Below, piece by piece: positions 1 through 7,412 of a DNA stretch of 64,000 bases. The DNA lies in contig NZ_CP102512.1 of NCBI RefSeq assembly GCF_024612015.1, positions 8,618,001-8,682,000 of the forward strand, given 5' to 3'. The position numbers and the translations under genes were made by a program. Origin of the DNA: Streptomyces sp. CA-210063. Lineage in GTDB: Bacteria > Actinomycetota > Actinomycetes > Streptomycetales > Streptomycetaceae. Every line of letters starts with the position of its first letter. Position 1 is the first letter of the stretch. The notes beneath the pieces were generated by a model, which made no database searches, had not been told where the DNA came from, and saw only the letters and a list, made by a program, of their open reading frames with translations.

Positions 1-1
1 G

Positions 2-577
2 AACGATCTCGTCGATGTCGGCGCCTGGTACGACAAGACCTCGCTGGAGATCGCCGTCCCGTCCTATGTCGAGGGCGTGACCACGATGGACGATCTGCGG
101 GAGCACAAGGACGAGTTCCAGGGCCGGATCGTCGGCATCGAGCCCGGCACGGGGGAGATGGTCCGCCTGGAGAACACGGTCATGCCGGCGTACGGCCTGT
201 CGGACTTCAAGCTCACCAAGGCCGGCACGAGTTCGATGCTCGCCGAGCTGGAGCGCGCGTACGCGAAGAAGGAGCCGATCGCGGTCGTGCTCTGGTCGCC
301 GCACTGGGCGTACGACAAGTACGACCTCACCCGGCTCGCCGACCCCGAGAAGACCTGGGGAGCCAACAACCAGATCCGGACGCTCGCGCACAGGAGCTTC
401 CCCGAGAAGTACTCCGAGCTGAACGGCTGGCTGAAGAACTGGCACATGACCCCGGACGAGCTGATGAGCCTGGAGCAGGCGATTCAGAAGGCCGGGCGGG
501 GCAAGGAGGACGAGGGCGTCCAGCAGTGGATCGACGCCCATCCGGGCATCGTCGACGAGATGGCGCCCGTGAAGTAG
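2..577 (+). CDS. Glycine betaine/proline-type ABC transporter substrate-binding protein, C-terminal part
   Basis: The reading frame is open from base 2, so the gene begins outside the window; 191 residues are visible. The sequence fits the OpuAC/ProX family, which delivers glycine betaine or a related quaternary amine to an ABC importer for osmoprotection. Supporting segments are GRIVGIEPGTGEM, a phosphate- or anion-loop-like stretch typical of the family, and VVLWSPHWAYDKYDL, whose tryptophans resemble the aromatic cage that binds the quaternary ammonium group. An internal GTG at base 77 is unlikely to be the start, because family-like sequence continues upstream of it. The gene is closed by a strong hairpin at 604-650, so it is probably the last gene of its operon. 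Substrate specificity cannot be read from the fragment. Confidence 0.88.
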   Translation, partial: NDLVDVGAWYDKTSLEIAVPSYVEGVTTMDDLREHKDEFQGRIVGIEPGTGEMVRLENTVMPAYGLSDFKLTKAGTSSMLAELERAYAKKEPIAVVLWSPHWAYDKYDLTRLADPEKTWGANNQIRTLAHRSFPEKYSELNGWLKNWHMTPDELMSLEQAIQKAGRGKEDEGVQQWIDAHPGIVDEMAPVK

Positions 578-603
578 TCCGACGCGGTGTCGCGCGCGGT
601 GCC

Positions 604-650
604 GCGCAGAGCCCCGGCCGACGGTCCTGCCGTCGGCCGGGGCTCTGCGC
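604..650 (+). terminator. Strong intrinsic terminator after the betaine-binding protein gene
   Basis: Bases 604-624 and 630-650 form a perfect 21-base-pair stem with a 5-base loop. There is no T run, which is usual for Streptomyces terminators. It lies 26 bases after the stop codon. Confidence 0.85.
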
Positions 651-761
651 GTCGTGGGCCGCCGACCGGGTGTGGTGAACCCCACCCCTCGTCGCGTTCC
701 CGGGCCCGGGGGGCGTCCGTAGTCTCGACTCGCCGCTTCCGCCCGTTCCTGTGAGCCCCGC

Positions 762-1748
762 ATGCCCGTTCGCCGCCGTCCCCCGCCCTTCGCCGTCGTG
801 GTCGCGCTGGTGCTCGCCGTGCCGTTGGCGGCGCGGCTGCCGGTGGCGAACGCGGAGCCGGTGTCGGTGGCGGCCGAGCGGTTCGTCGAGCTGGCCGGGG
901 ATGTGCGGGAGGCGGACGGGTTCGCGTACGACGTGCGGGACGACGGCGGGCGGACGATGGACACCGCCCAGATCGTCCAGGCCCCGGACGGGAACACGTA
1001 TCTCGCCGTCTACCACTCGACGCTCGCCGACGGCCGATTCCACGCGGCGGTCGCCACCTCCACGGACCTGCGCACCTGGACCCGCCGCCACGACTTCGGC
1101 GCGGGCACCAGCCAGCCGTCGCTCGCACCGAACGGCCGAGGCGGTTACGTACTGGCGTACGAGAAAGATCCGGACAACCACATCGCCGTCCGCGGCTACC
1201 CCGGTCTCGACGCCCTTCTGGCAGGTGAGGCGGACCGCGCGTACGACGCCCCGCGCACCCTGTCGCCCTGCGCCGAGGGCACACCGGACGTGACCGCCGT
1301 GCACGGCGACACGGTCGAACTCACCGGGCACTACCAGGAGTCGTGCGGCACGGACCGCCAACTCCGGGCGAGCCTGCGGGACTTCACGGCGTGGCACGTC
1401 GAGGCCGATGACCGGCTGGACCGGGCCGTGGTGGCCTGGGGGACCGCCGGGAACATCGGCGACCGCACCCGTGTCGAACTGGGCGGCGAACCCCTGGTAC
1501 TGGTGGAGGGCCAGCGCCTGCGGGACGACTTCGGCAGCTGGCGGACGTACGCCTACGATCCGGTGACAGGACGTGCCGACCGTGTCACCCCACGCACCCA
1601 CGGCGGCAGCACCTCCCTCGCCAACCCGTCGGCCGCCCTCGTCAACAGTCCCGACGGGCGTCCCGCCCTCCTGGTCAGCCTCTTCGTGCCCCGCGAGGGA
1701 GCGGCGAAAGGGGAGGCGGGACAGCTGCTCTACTGGCGAGAACTGTGA
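762..1748 (+). CDS. Secreted five-bladed beta-propeller / glycosidase-like protein
   Basis: The product is 328 residues with a clear Sec signal peptide: basic MPVRRRP, a hydrophobic stretch FAVVVALVLAVPLAA, then a likely cleavage after ANA near residue 31. The mature protein looks like a beta-propeller of the sialidase/glycosyl hydrolase 43/68 superfamily. It repeats blade-like pieces such as QIVQAPDGNTYLAVYHS and TSTDLRTWTRR, the second resembling an Asp-box-like TSTDLxTWT, and QPSLAPNGRGGYVLAYE. No catalytic triad can be assigned with confidence, so the enzyme activity is open. It stands alone between the terminator at 604-650 and the regulator promoter at 1790. The ATG at 762 gives the normal signal peptide. 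Confidence 0.75.
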   Translation: MPVRRRPPPFAVVVALVLAVPLAARLPVANAEPVSVAAERFVELAGDVREADGFAYDVRDDGGRTMDTAQIVQAPDGNTYLAVYHSTLADGRFHAAVATSTDLRTWTRRHDFGAGTSQPSLAPNGRGGYVLAYEKDPDNHIAVRGYPGLDALLAGEADRAYDAPRTLSPCAEGTPDVTAVHGDTVELTGHYQESCGTDRQLRASLRDFTAWHVEADDRLDRAVVAWGTAGNIGDRTRVELGGEPLVLVEGQRLRDDFGSWRTYAYDPVTGRADRVTPRTHGGSTSLANPSAALVNSPDGRPALLVSLFVPREGAAKGEAGQLLYWREL

Positions 1749-1789
1749 GCATGGACCCCGTCCCGGTTCACCGGGATGTGACGGGCGCA

Positions 1790-1818
1790 TGAAACGGTTT
1801 GCCGAACATGCGTAGGGT
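1790..1818 (+). promoter_or_regulatory. Candidate promoter for the XRE/cupin regulator
   Basis: TGAAAC at 1790-1795 and TAGGGT at 1813-1818 are separated by 17 bases and lie about 138 bases before the regulator start. The untranslated stretch between them and the start has no convincing gene. Confidence 0.45.
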
Positions 1819-1955
1819 GCAGAGAACTCATCAGGAGAAGTGCGCGCGATGAGTGCCGGACGGGTGGGCATCCGTAACCGGAACAGTAAGCGTTCGCAAG
1901 CCGACCCAGCGGGCGTCTGCGAGCCGACCGACGAGCGAAGGAGGGAGCCGGAGCG

Positions 1956-2534
1956 ATGGGCGACCACAAAGAACAGCCCCTTCGGGTGGGCGCGGCCGTC
2001 CGGCGGCGGCGCCGGGCACAGGAGCTCACCCTCGCCGCCGTGGCCGAGCGCAGTGGCCTGTCGGTTCCCTTCCTCAGTCAGGTGGAGAACGAACGGGCCC
2101 GCCCCAGCAAACCCTCCCTCGAACGTATCGCCGACGCCCTCGGCACCACCGCCGTCGAACTGCTCGCGGCGGCCGACCCGGCGTGCAGCGTCGATGTCGT
2201 GCGCGCCGCCGACGAGGGGTTCACGCCCCCCGAGTCCTGCTCGCGCTCCCTGGTGCGCGGTCACCACCAGTTGCACGCCATGGAGTTCACCGGCGACCAC
2301 GACGAGGGCCGCGAGGTCCAGCACCGCAACGACGAGCTGATGTACGTCGTCGACGGCGCCGTCGAGGTCGAGGCCGAGGGCCGCGCCCACCGCCTCGGCC
2401 GCGGCGACACGCTGTACATGTCCGGTGGCGTACGGCACCGGTGGCGGGCCACCGAGCCCGACACCCGGGTCGTCGTGGTGGCCGTCGCGGACCACATCGA
2501 GGCCCTTGAGGACCGCCACCGCAAGGGCGCGTGA
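1956..2534 (+). CDS. XRE-family regulator with C-terminal cupin domain
   Basis: This is a 192-residue two-domain repressor-type protein. Residues about 10-65 are a helix-turn-helix of the XRE class (LTLAAVAERSGLSVPFLSQV followed by ENERARPSKPSLERIADALG). Residues about 110-180 form a small cupin barrel (NDELMYVVDGAVEVEAEG, then RLGRGDTLYMSGGVRHRW), which in this family binds a small metabolite or metal. The ATG at 1956 follows GGAGGGAG. The next gene starts 7 bases after the stop, so the two are probably co-transcribed and the regulator may control that gene. The ligand is unknown. Confidence 0.9.
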   Translation: MGDHKEQPLRVGAAVRRRRRAQELTLAAVAERSGLSVPFLSQVENERARPSKPSLERIADALGTTAVELLAAADPACSVDVVRAADEGFTPPESCSRSLVRGHHQLHAMEFTGDHDEGREVQHRNDELMYVVDGAVEVEAEGRAHRLGRGDTLYMSGGVRHRWRATEPDTRVVVVAVADHIEALEDRHRKGA

Positions 2535-2541
2535 GGCTGTC

Positions 2542-3294
2542 GTGCGCTCCGTCTCCCGCGTCGTCTCCCTCGTCCCGTCACTGACGGAGGCCGTCGCCGT
2601 CTCACTGCCCGGTCTGCTGGTCGGCGCCACCGACTGGTGCGACCACCCGGGTGATCTCGATGTCGTACGGGTCGGCGGGACCAAGAACCCCAAGACCGAC
2701 GTGATCGCCCGCCTCGCCCCCGACCTCGTGATCGCCAACGAGGAGGAGAACCGCGAGCCCGACCTGACCGCCCTGCGGGAGGCGGGCGTCGAGGTCCTCG
2801 TCACCGAGGTGCGGGACGTACCGGGCGCCGTCACGGAACTGGACCGCGTGCTGCGGGCTTGCGGAGCCCGGTCCCGCCCGCGCTGGCTCGACGAGGCGGA
2901 GTCGGCGTGGTCACGGCTGCCGGATCCGGCGGTCGGCCCGCTGACCCCCGGCCGTCGTACGACCGCCGTCGTGCCCATCTGGCGGCGGCCCTGGATGGTC
3001 CTCGGCCGGGACACCTTCGCCGGTGACGTGCTCGCCCGGCTCGGCGTCGACAACCTGTACGCCGGGCACGCCGAGCGCTACCCGAGGGTCCCCGTCGAGG
3101 AGCTGCGGGCTGCCGCGCCCGATGTCGTCGTCCTGCCCGACGAGCCGTACCGCTTCACCGCCGACGACGGCCCCGAGGCGTTCCCCGGGCTGCCGAGCGC
3201 CTTGCTGAGCGGCCGTCATCTCACGTGGTACGGCCCGTCCTTGGCCGAGGCCCCTCAGGTGCTGGGCGCGGCGCTGCGAGCAGCTGTCCGCTGA
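2542..3294 (+). CDS. Helical-backbone metal receptor-like protein without a signal peptide
   Basis: The 250-residue product resembles the BtuF/FhuD type of binding protein. The N-terminal motif RVVSLVPSLTEAVAVSLPG, the GGTKNPKTDVIARLAPDLVIANEEENREPDL segment and the C-terminal PDVVVLPDEPYRF piece are typical of that fold. The GTG at 2542 is preferred because it puts the conserved RVVSLVPS segment directly at the N terminus and lies 7 bases after the previous stop; upstream codons encode out-of-frame regulator sequence. No signal peptide, lipobox or neighbouring ABC transporter genes are present, so it may act in the cytosol. Its 3' end overlaps the convergent transporter gene by 74 bases. Confidence 0.82.
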   Translation: MRSVSRVVSLVPSLTEAVAVSLPGLLVGATDWCDHPGDLDVVRVGGTKNPKTDVIARLAPDLVIANEEENREPDLTALREAGVEVLVTEVRDVPGAVTELDRVLRACGARSRPRWLDEAESAWSRLPDPAVGPLTPGRRTTAVVPIWRRPWMVLGRDTFAGDVLARLGVDNLYAGHAERYPRVPVEELRAAAPDVVVLPDEPYRFTADDGPEAFPGLPSALLSGRHLTWYGPSLAEAPQVLGAALRAAVR

Positions 3295-4513
3295 CCAGTC
3301 CGCGCATGGTGTGTGCGGCGGCCGTCGCCCAGGCGGCCGGCAACAGCACGTAGAGCGCGACGGCGAGGACGTCGAAGGCGACGAGGCCCGTGTGCCGGGC
3401 CAGCGCCTCCGCTCCGGTCACACAGGTCCCCACCGGGAAGGTGAACGCCCACCACGCCATCGAGAACCCCATGCCCCGCCGCCGGGCCCGCACGAGCATC
3501 GCCCCGGCGAGAGCGAGCCAGAGCAGCGCGAAGCCCATGACCGGGACGCCGTGGAGGACGGCGAACACGACGAGGCCGTGCGCGTACGGGGTCGGTACGG
3601 CCTCGGGGGCCGCGTCGGCGAGGTTGCCGACGGCGGTGGTCGACTGCCCGAGCGGGCCCAGGACCAGGAAGAGGCTCGGCGTGAGCGCGAGCGGCAACGG
3701 CCCCGCTGCGACCAGCCGCCCGAACACCAGCGGCAGCACGAGCAGCGTCGCCAGCAGACTCAGCCCGAACAGCGCGAGACAGCCGAACAGCAGCGTCTGC
3801 CGGGCCTGCCCGGGCGGCAGATACGGGACGAGCAGCGGGCCCAGCGCGGCGGAGACCATGGGCGCGACGAGGGGGAGCAGCAGTACGGGGGTGACCTGGG
3901 CCGGCTCGATCCGGTGGCGGACGACCATCAGGTACGGCACGACGACGGCGGCGGCCAGCCCCACGACCGTCCCGGCGCCGAACAGCACCACGTCCAGCGC
4001 GACGGCTGCCCGGACCCCGGTCCAGTCCCGGCCGACGACGAGGGCACCGCCGCCCACGGCCAGCAGGGCCATGGAGCAGCAGCCGTAGAAGGGGGCCACG
4101 GCCGGGTCGAGGAGATGGGCACGGGCCTGGTCGCGGTGGTGGACCCAGTGCAGGGCGCGGGCGGCGAGGAGGGCGACCAGAGCGAGGAGTGAGAGCGCCC
4201 AGACCGCCGTGCAGACCGTCCGCAGGCCCGGCACGTCCAGGGGAAGGCCGGCACCGGCGGTGGCCACGATCGCGGTGCCCATGATCGGGGCGTACCAGTG
4301 GGGGCCGAGGTGGCGGAGGGCGGGGAAGCGGGGGTGGGGGCTGGGGCCGGGAGGCGTCGTCGAGGAGCGGGTCGGACGGGCCGGATGCGCAGCATGGACC
4401 GGGCGGACCGGGCGGACCGGGTGAGCCGCTGGACGGGCCGGAGGGGCTGGGTGGGCTGGGGGAGCCGGGGGAGCCGGGGGAACCGGGTGCTCCGGACGGG
4501 CTGCGATGGCCAT
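3221..4513 (-). CDS. TDT/TehA-SLAC1 family transporter
   Basis: The 430-residue protein has about ten hydrophobic segments and the family start-of-core motif HLGPHWYAPIMGTAIVATAG. TDT proteins move C4-dicarboxylates, sulfite or other anions, or are linked to tellurite resistance; the substrate here is not readable. The N-terminal ~65 residues are a proline/alanine/histidine-rich low-complexity stretch, encoded by a very G-rich tract on the + strand around 4380-4500. The ATG at 4513 is the first start that includes this tract; an internal start nearer the HLGPHW motif is possible. A LysR regulator is transcribed divergently 70 bases away and is the likely controller. Confidence 0.85.
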   Translation of the reverse strand: MAIAARPEHPVPPAPPAPPAHPAPPARPAAHPVRPVRPVHAAHPARPTRSSTTPPGPSPHPRFPALRHLGPHWYAPIMGTAIVATAGAGLPLDVPGLRTVCTAVWALSLLALVALLAARALHWVHHRDQARAHLLDPAVAPFYGCCSMALLAVGGGALVVGRDWTGVRAAVALDVVLFGAGTVVGLAAAVVVPYLMVVRHRIEPAQVTPVLLLPLVAPMVSAALGPLLVPYLPPGQARQTLLFGCLALFGLSLLATLLVLPLVFGRLVAAGPLPLALTPSLFLVLGPLGQSTTAVGNLADAAPEAVPTPYAHGLVVFAVLHGVPVMGFALLWLALAGAMLVRARRRGMGFSMAWWAFTFPVGTCVTGAEALARHTGLVAFDVLAVALYVLLPAAWATAAAHTMRGLVSGQLLAAPRPAPEGPRPRTGRTT

Positions 4514-4571
4514 GTTCCGAGCGTTCCGCTGTCGCGCGGGCCCCACCAGGGAGTTCGGTTGTATGGGGACA

Positions 4572-4577
4572 TAAGCT
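4572..4577 (+). promoter_or_regulatory. -10 box of a probably leaderless LysR gene
   Basis: TAAGCT ends 6 bases before the ATG at 4584, so transcription should start at or next to the start codon. No Shine-Dalgarno sequence precedes the ATG. No clear -35 was found. Confidence 0.5.
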
Positions 4578-4583
4578 GGGGTT

Positions 4584-5510
4584 ATGAGTGAGAGCGAGGA
4601 GCGGGGCGGGCTGGGGCATCGGGTGCCGGATCTCGGGGCGCTCGAACTGCTGCTGGCCGTCGCGCGGCTGGGCTCGCTCGGGCGGGCGGCGCGGGAGCTG
4701 GGGATCACACAGCCGGCCGCGAGCAGCCGGATCCGCTCCATGGAACGGCAGTTGGGCGTGGCTCTGGTCGACCGGTCGCCGCGCGGGTCCCGGCTCACGG
4801 ACGCCGGGGCGCTCGTGACGGACTGGGCCCGGCGGATCGTCGAGGCGGCCGAGGCGTTCGACGTGGGCGCGCAGGCGCTGCGGGACCGGCGCGACTCCCG
4901 GCTCCGGGTCGCCGCGAGCATGACCATCGCCGAGTATCTGCTGCCCGGCTGGCTCATCGCGCTGCGCGCCGAACGCCCGGACACGGCGGTGTCGCTCCTC
5001 GCGGGCAACTCGACGGTCGTCGCGGAACGGCTGCTCGCGGACGAGGCCGACCTCGGCTTCGTCGAGGGGCCGACCGTTCCGGCCGGGCTGGACGCGGCCG
5101 TGATAGCCCACGACCACCTGATCGTCGTGACCGCCCCGAGCCATCCCTGGGCCCGCCGTCGCAAGGCCCTGGACGCGGCGGAACTGGCCTCCACGCCGCT
5201 GATCCTCCGTGAGAAGGGGTCCGGTACGCGGCAAGTCCTGGAAGGGGCCCTCGGCGGCCTGGCCCGCCCCCTCATCGAGCTTTCCTCGACCACGGCGGTC
5301 AAGTCCTCCGCGCTGAGCGGGGCGGGGCCGGCCGTCCTGAGCGAGCTGGCCCTCGGCGAGGAGTTGTCCGCTCGCCGTCTGGTCCGCATCCCCGTCCACG
5401 GGGTACGGCTGCGCCGGGCCCTACGGGCGGTCTGGCCGACGGGCCACCGGCCGACGGGGCCGGCGAGGGATCTGCTGGGGCTCACGCGGGGGCCTGCGGC
5501 GGGCGGTTGA
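4584..5510 (+). CDS. LysR-family transcriptional regulator
   Basis: The product is 308 residues. The N-terminal winged helix is complete (LELLLAVARLGSLGRAAREL then GITQPAASSRIRSMERQLGV), followed by a linker and a periplasmic-binding-like effector domain from about residue 95 to 295 (LRVAASMTIAEYLLPGWLIA). Such proteins usually regulate a divergently transcribed neighbour, here the TDT transporter; the two starts are 70 bases apart. The effector is unknown. The gene is followed directly by the large inverted repeat at 5512-5735. Confidence 0.92.
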   Translation: MSESEERGGLGHRVPDLGALELLLAVARLGSLGRAARELGITQPAASSRIRSMERQLGVALVDRSPRGSRLTDAGALVTDWARRIVEAAEAFDVGAQALRDRRDSRLRVAASMTIAEYLLPGWLIALRAERPDTAVSLLAGNSTVVAERLLADEADLGFVEGPTVPAGLDAAVIAHDHLIVVTAPSHPWARRRKALDAAELASTPLILREKGSGTRQVLEGALGGLARPLIELSSTTAVKSSALSGAGPAVLSELALGEELSARRLVRIPVHGVRLRRALRAVWPTGHRPTGPARDLLGLTRGPAAGG

Positions 5511-5511
5511 G

Positions 5512-5735
5512 GGGGAGTTGCGCCCCCGCCGCCCCTTCCCGTCCCATCCCTGGGGGCTGCGCCCCCAGACCCCCCTTCGGCCTGAACGGCCTCGTCCTCA
5601 AACGCCGGACGGGCTGGATATGCCTGAGGCCCGCATCAATCCAGCCCCTCCGGCGTTTGAGGAGCGGGGTCTGGGGCGGAGCCCCAGGGATGGGACGGGT
5701 AGGGGCGGCGGGGGCGAAAAAGCCTGACGGCACCC
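5512..5735. repeat. Large GC-rich inverted repeat of a Streptomyces intergenic family
   Basis: The left arm (about 5520-5575) reads toward GCGCCCCCGCCGCCCCT and CCCATCCCTGGGGGCTGCGC. The right arm (about 5665-5716) is close to its reverse complement, ending GGGATGGGACGGGTAGGGGC. Inside is a second pair, CCTCAAACGCCGGACGGGCT at about 5596 and its approximate reverse complement CCCCTCCGGCGTTTGAGGA around 5645-5663. The left arm itself contains the small palindrome GGGGGCTGCGCCCCC. A diverged right arm recurs near 57836-57872. No gene is credible here; it lies between two convergent 3' ends. Confidence 0.8.
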
Positions 5736-5748
5736 GGCACGGCATGGC

Positions 5749-6429
5749 TCAGGACGCTCCCTCCACGAGCGCCCGCATCACCCGTACGTCCTCGCCCATC
5801 TCGGGATGCCACTGGACGCCCAACACCCACGCGGGGGCGGGCAGTTCGATGGCCTCGACCGTGCCGTCGGACGCGTGCGCCGAGGCCAGGAGGCCACCGC
5901 CGAGCCGGTCCACCGCCTGGTGGTGGTAGGTCGGGACGTCGGTCTCCTCGGGGGCGATCCCGGCGTAGCGCGTGCCCGGTACGGGCTTCACCGGGTGGTG
6001 GCCGAAGACGCCGACCTCGATGACGTGGTCGTCGAGGTGCTGGATCAGCGTGCCGCCGAGGGCGACGTTCAGGAGTTGCATGCCGCGGCAGATGCCGAGC
6101 AGCGGGGTGCCGGAGTCGAGGGCCGCGTGGATCAGGGCCAGCTCCCAGGCGTCACGCGCCGGCGCCGGCGGGCCCGTGCGCGGCTCGCGCTCGGCGCCGT
6201 AGCGCGACGGGTCGATGTCCGGCCCGCCCGCGATCACCAGCCCGTCGAGCCGCGCGACGGTCTCCGCGGCGTACGACGGGTCGTCCGGTGGCAGCATCGC
6301 GGCGAGCCCGCCCGCCGCCTGGACGAGCCGGGGGTAGCCGACCGGCAGCAGGGCGGCCTCCAGCTCCCACACGCCCCAGCGCGTACCGGACTCCAGATAC
6401 GTACTCACACCGATCAGCGGCCTGGCCAC
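5749..6429 (-). CDS. Gamma-glutamyl amide hydrolase, class I amidotransferase-like (PuuD type)
   Basis: The 226-residue enzyme fits the family that hydrolyses gamma-glutamyl amides, releasing glutamate, as PuuD does for gamma-glutamyl-GABA. The nucleophile elbow is LLGICRGMQLLN with its cysteine, and the C-terminal His/Glu pair is in VLGVQWHPEMG; GLVIAGGPDIDPSRY is the usual glycine-rich loop. The GTG at 6429 is chosen because GGGAG lies 7 bases upstream and the protein then starts at the conserved ARPLIGVSTY; a start at 6504 would add an unlikely leader. In this cluster it would complete the pathway by splitting the oxidised gamma-glutamyl product, gamma-glutamylglycine if ethanolamine is the substrate (inference). 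Confidence 0.88.
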   Translation of the reverse strand: MARPLIGVSTYLESGTRWGVWELEAALLPVGYPRLVQAAGGLAAMLPPDDPSYAAETVARLDGLVIAGGPDIDPSRYGAEREPRTGPPAPARDAWELALIHAALDSGTPLLGICRGMQLLNVALGGTLIQHLDDHVIEVGVFGHHPVKPVPGTRYAGIAPEETDVPTYHHQAVDRLGGGLLASAHASDGTVEAIELPAPAWVLGVQWHPEMGEDVRVMRALVEGAS

Positions 6430-6478
6430 GTGCTTCTCCCTCGCGCTCGACGGGACCGTCACCCAATGGAAATCGTTC

Positions 6479-6488
6479 ATACCTTTAT
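6479..6488 (-). promoter_or_regulatory. ATACCTTTAT motif upstream of the gamma-glutamyl hydrolase
   Basis: ATACCTTTAT at 6479-6488 closely matches ATACCTTAT at 7313-7321 in front of the FadR-type regulator. On the minus strand both read CATAA(A)GGTAT. The shared motif could be the regulator's operator or a -10-like element. Confidence 0.35.
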
Positions 6489-6540
6489 GGACGGGTGAGG
6501 GCAAGGCGCCCCTGGTAAGCCCGCCCGCCGGCGGGGACCT

Positions 6541-7275
6541 TCACGTCAGGAACCCCCGCAACAGCGCCGCCGTTCCCGCGCAGTGCTCCCGCATGATCTC
6601 GCGCGCCCCGTCCGCGTCCCCGTCGAGGACGGCCTCGACGAGGGCGACGTGCTGCCGCTGGGAGTGCTCCAGATTGCGCACGAGGAGCGGAATGCAGTCG
6701 AGGAGCTCGTTGACGGAGGCGCGTACGGCCGCGTACTGGGCGGTGAGGGAGGGGGAGCCGCACAGTTCCGAGAGGGTGAGGTGGAGGAGCGTGTCGAGGC
6801 GGCGGTATTCGGCGAGGGGTGCCTCGTGGGTGCGGGCCAGCGCCTCACGGAGGCGGCCGGCCTGCTCGTCGGTCAGCCCGTGCGCCGCGCACAGCCCGGC
6901 CGCCCCCACCTCCAGCACCTCCCGGAAGCGGAGCACGTCCTCGATGTCGACCTCGGCGATACGCCGGCGCAACTCGTCCTCGCCGCCGGCGTCGGTACGC
7001 GGCAGCACGAACGTGCCGCCGTACCGCCCGCGCCGCGCCTCCACCAGACCCTGGTCCTGGAGGACCTTCAGCACCTCGCGCAGCGTCACCCGGCTGATCC
7101 CGAGCCGTTCGGCCAGCTCGCGCTCCGCGGGCAGCCGTTCGCCGCCGGGCACCAGTCCGAGCCGTACGACCTGCAGGATCTGCTCCAAGGCCTCCTCGAA
7201 GCCGTTGCCCGCCCGGACCGGCCGCAGCACCGGGGTCAGCCGGTCCTCGGGACCGCCGTCAGGATCCACCGACAT
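6541..7275 (-). CDS. GntR/FadR-family regulator of the gamma-glutamylation cluster
   Basis: The product is 244 residues. It has an N-terminal winged helix (LPAERELAERLGISRVTLRE, then VLKVLQDQGLVEARRGRYGG) and an all-helical FCD ligand domain from about residue 85 onward with the metal-type residues of that family ([14 protein letters not shown], then histidines near HLTLSEL and HVALVEAVL). The ATG at 7275 has GGAAGGGGG 9 bases upstream and is preferred to a TTG at 7296. It is divergent from the GS-like ligase gene and upstream of the hydrolase gene on the same strand, so control of both is likely. In S. coelicolor I remember an equivalent regulator of glnA4 called EpuRII; that name is from memory. 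Confidence 0.9.
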   Translation of the reverse strand: MSVDPDGGPEDRLTPVLRPVRAGNGFEEALEQILQVVRLGLVPGGERLPAERELAERLGISRVTLREVLKVLQDQGLVEARRGRYGGTFVLPRTDAGGEDELRRRIAEVDIEDVLRFREVLEVGAAGLCAAHGLTDEQAGRLREALARTHEAPLAEYRRLDTLLHLTLSELCGSPSLTAQYAAVRASVNELLDCIPLLVRNLEHSQRQHVALVEAVLDGDADGAREIMREHCAGTAALLRGFLT

Positions 7276-7312
7276 GTGGCCGTGCCCCCTTCCCAAGCAA
7301 TGGTTCTCGGCA

Positions 7313-7321
7313 ATACCTTAT
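7313..7321. promoter_or_regulatory. ATACCTTAT motif between the divergent regulator and ligase genes
   Basis: This is the second copy of the motif described at 6479-6488. It lies 38 bases upstream of the regulator start and 92 bases upstream of the ligase start, a position suited to control of both. Confidence 0.35.
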
Positions 7322-7412
7322 GACTCCCGGTCCGGCCGATGAAGCGCGCGGTACGAAAGCAGTACGAGCAGAAGTGCGCGAGCGCCGAAGAAAGCCCAAG
7401 GAGGCCTCCCCC

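Noticed and set aside
1849..1955. Small frame from ATG 1849 before the XRE gene
   Set aside because: It has no family, runs out of frame over the regulator, and the only good ribosome site (GGAGGGAG) serves 1956.
327..3053. Long minus-strand open frame (908 codons)
   Set aside because: It is antisense to four well-supported genes, is Arg/Pro/Ser-rich low-complexity sequence, and exists only because GC-rich codon bias removes stops.
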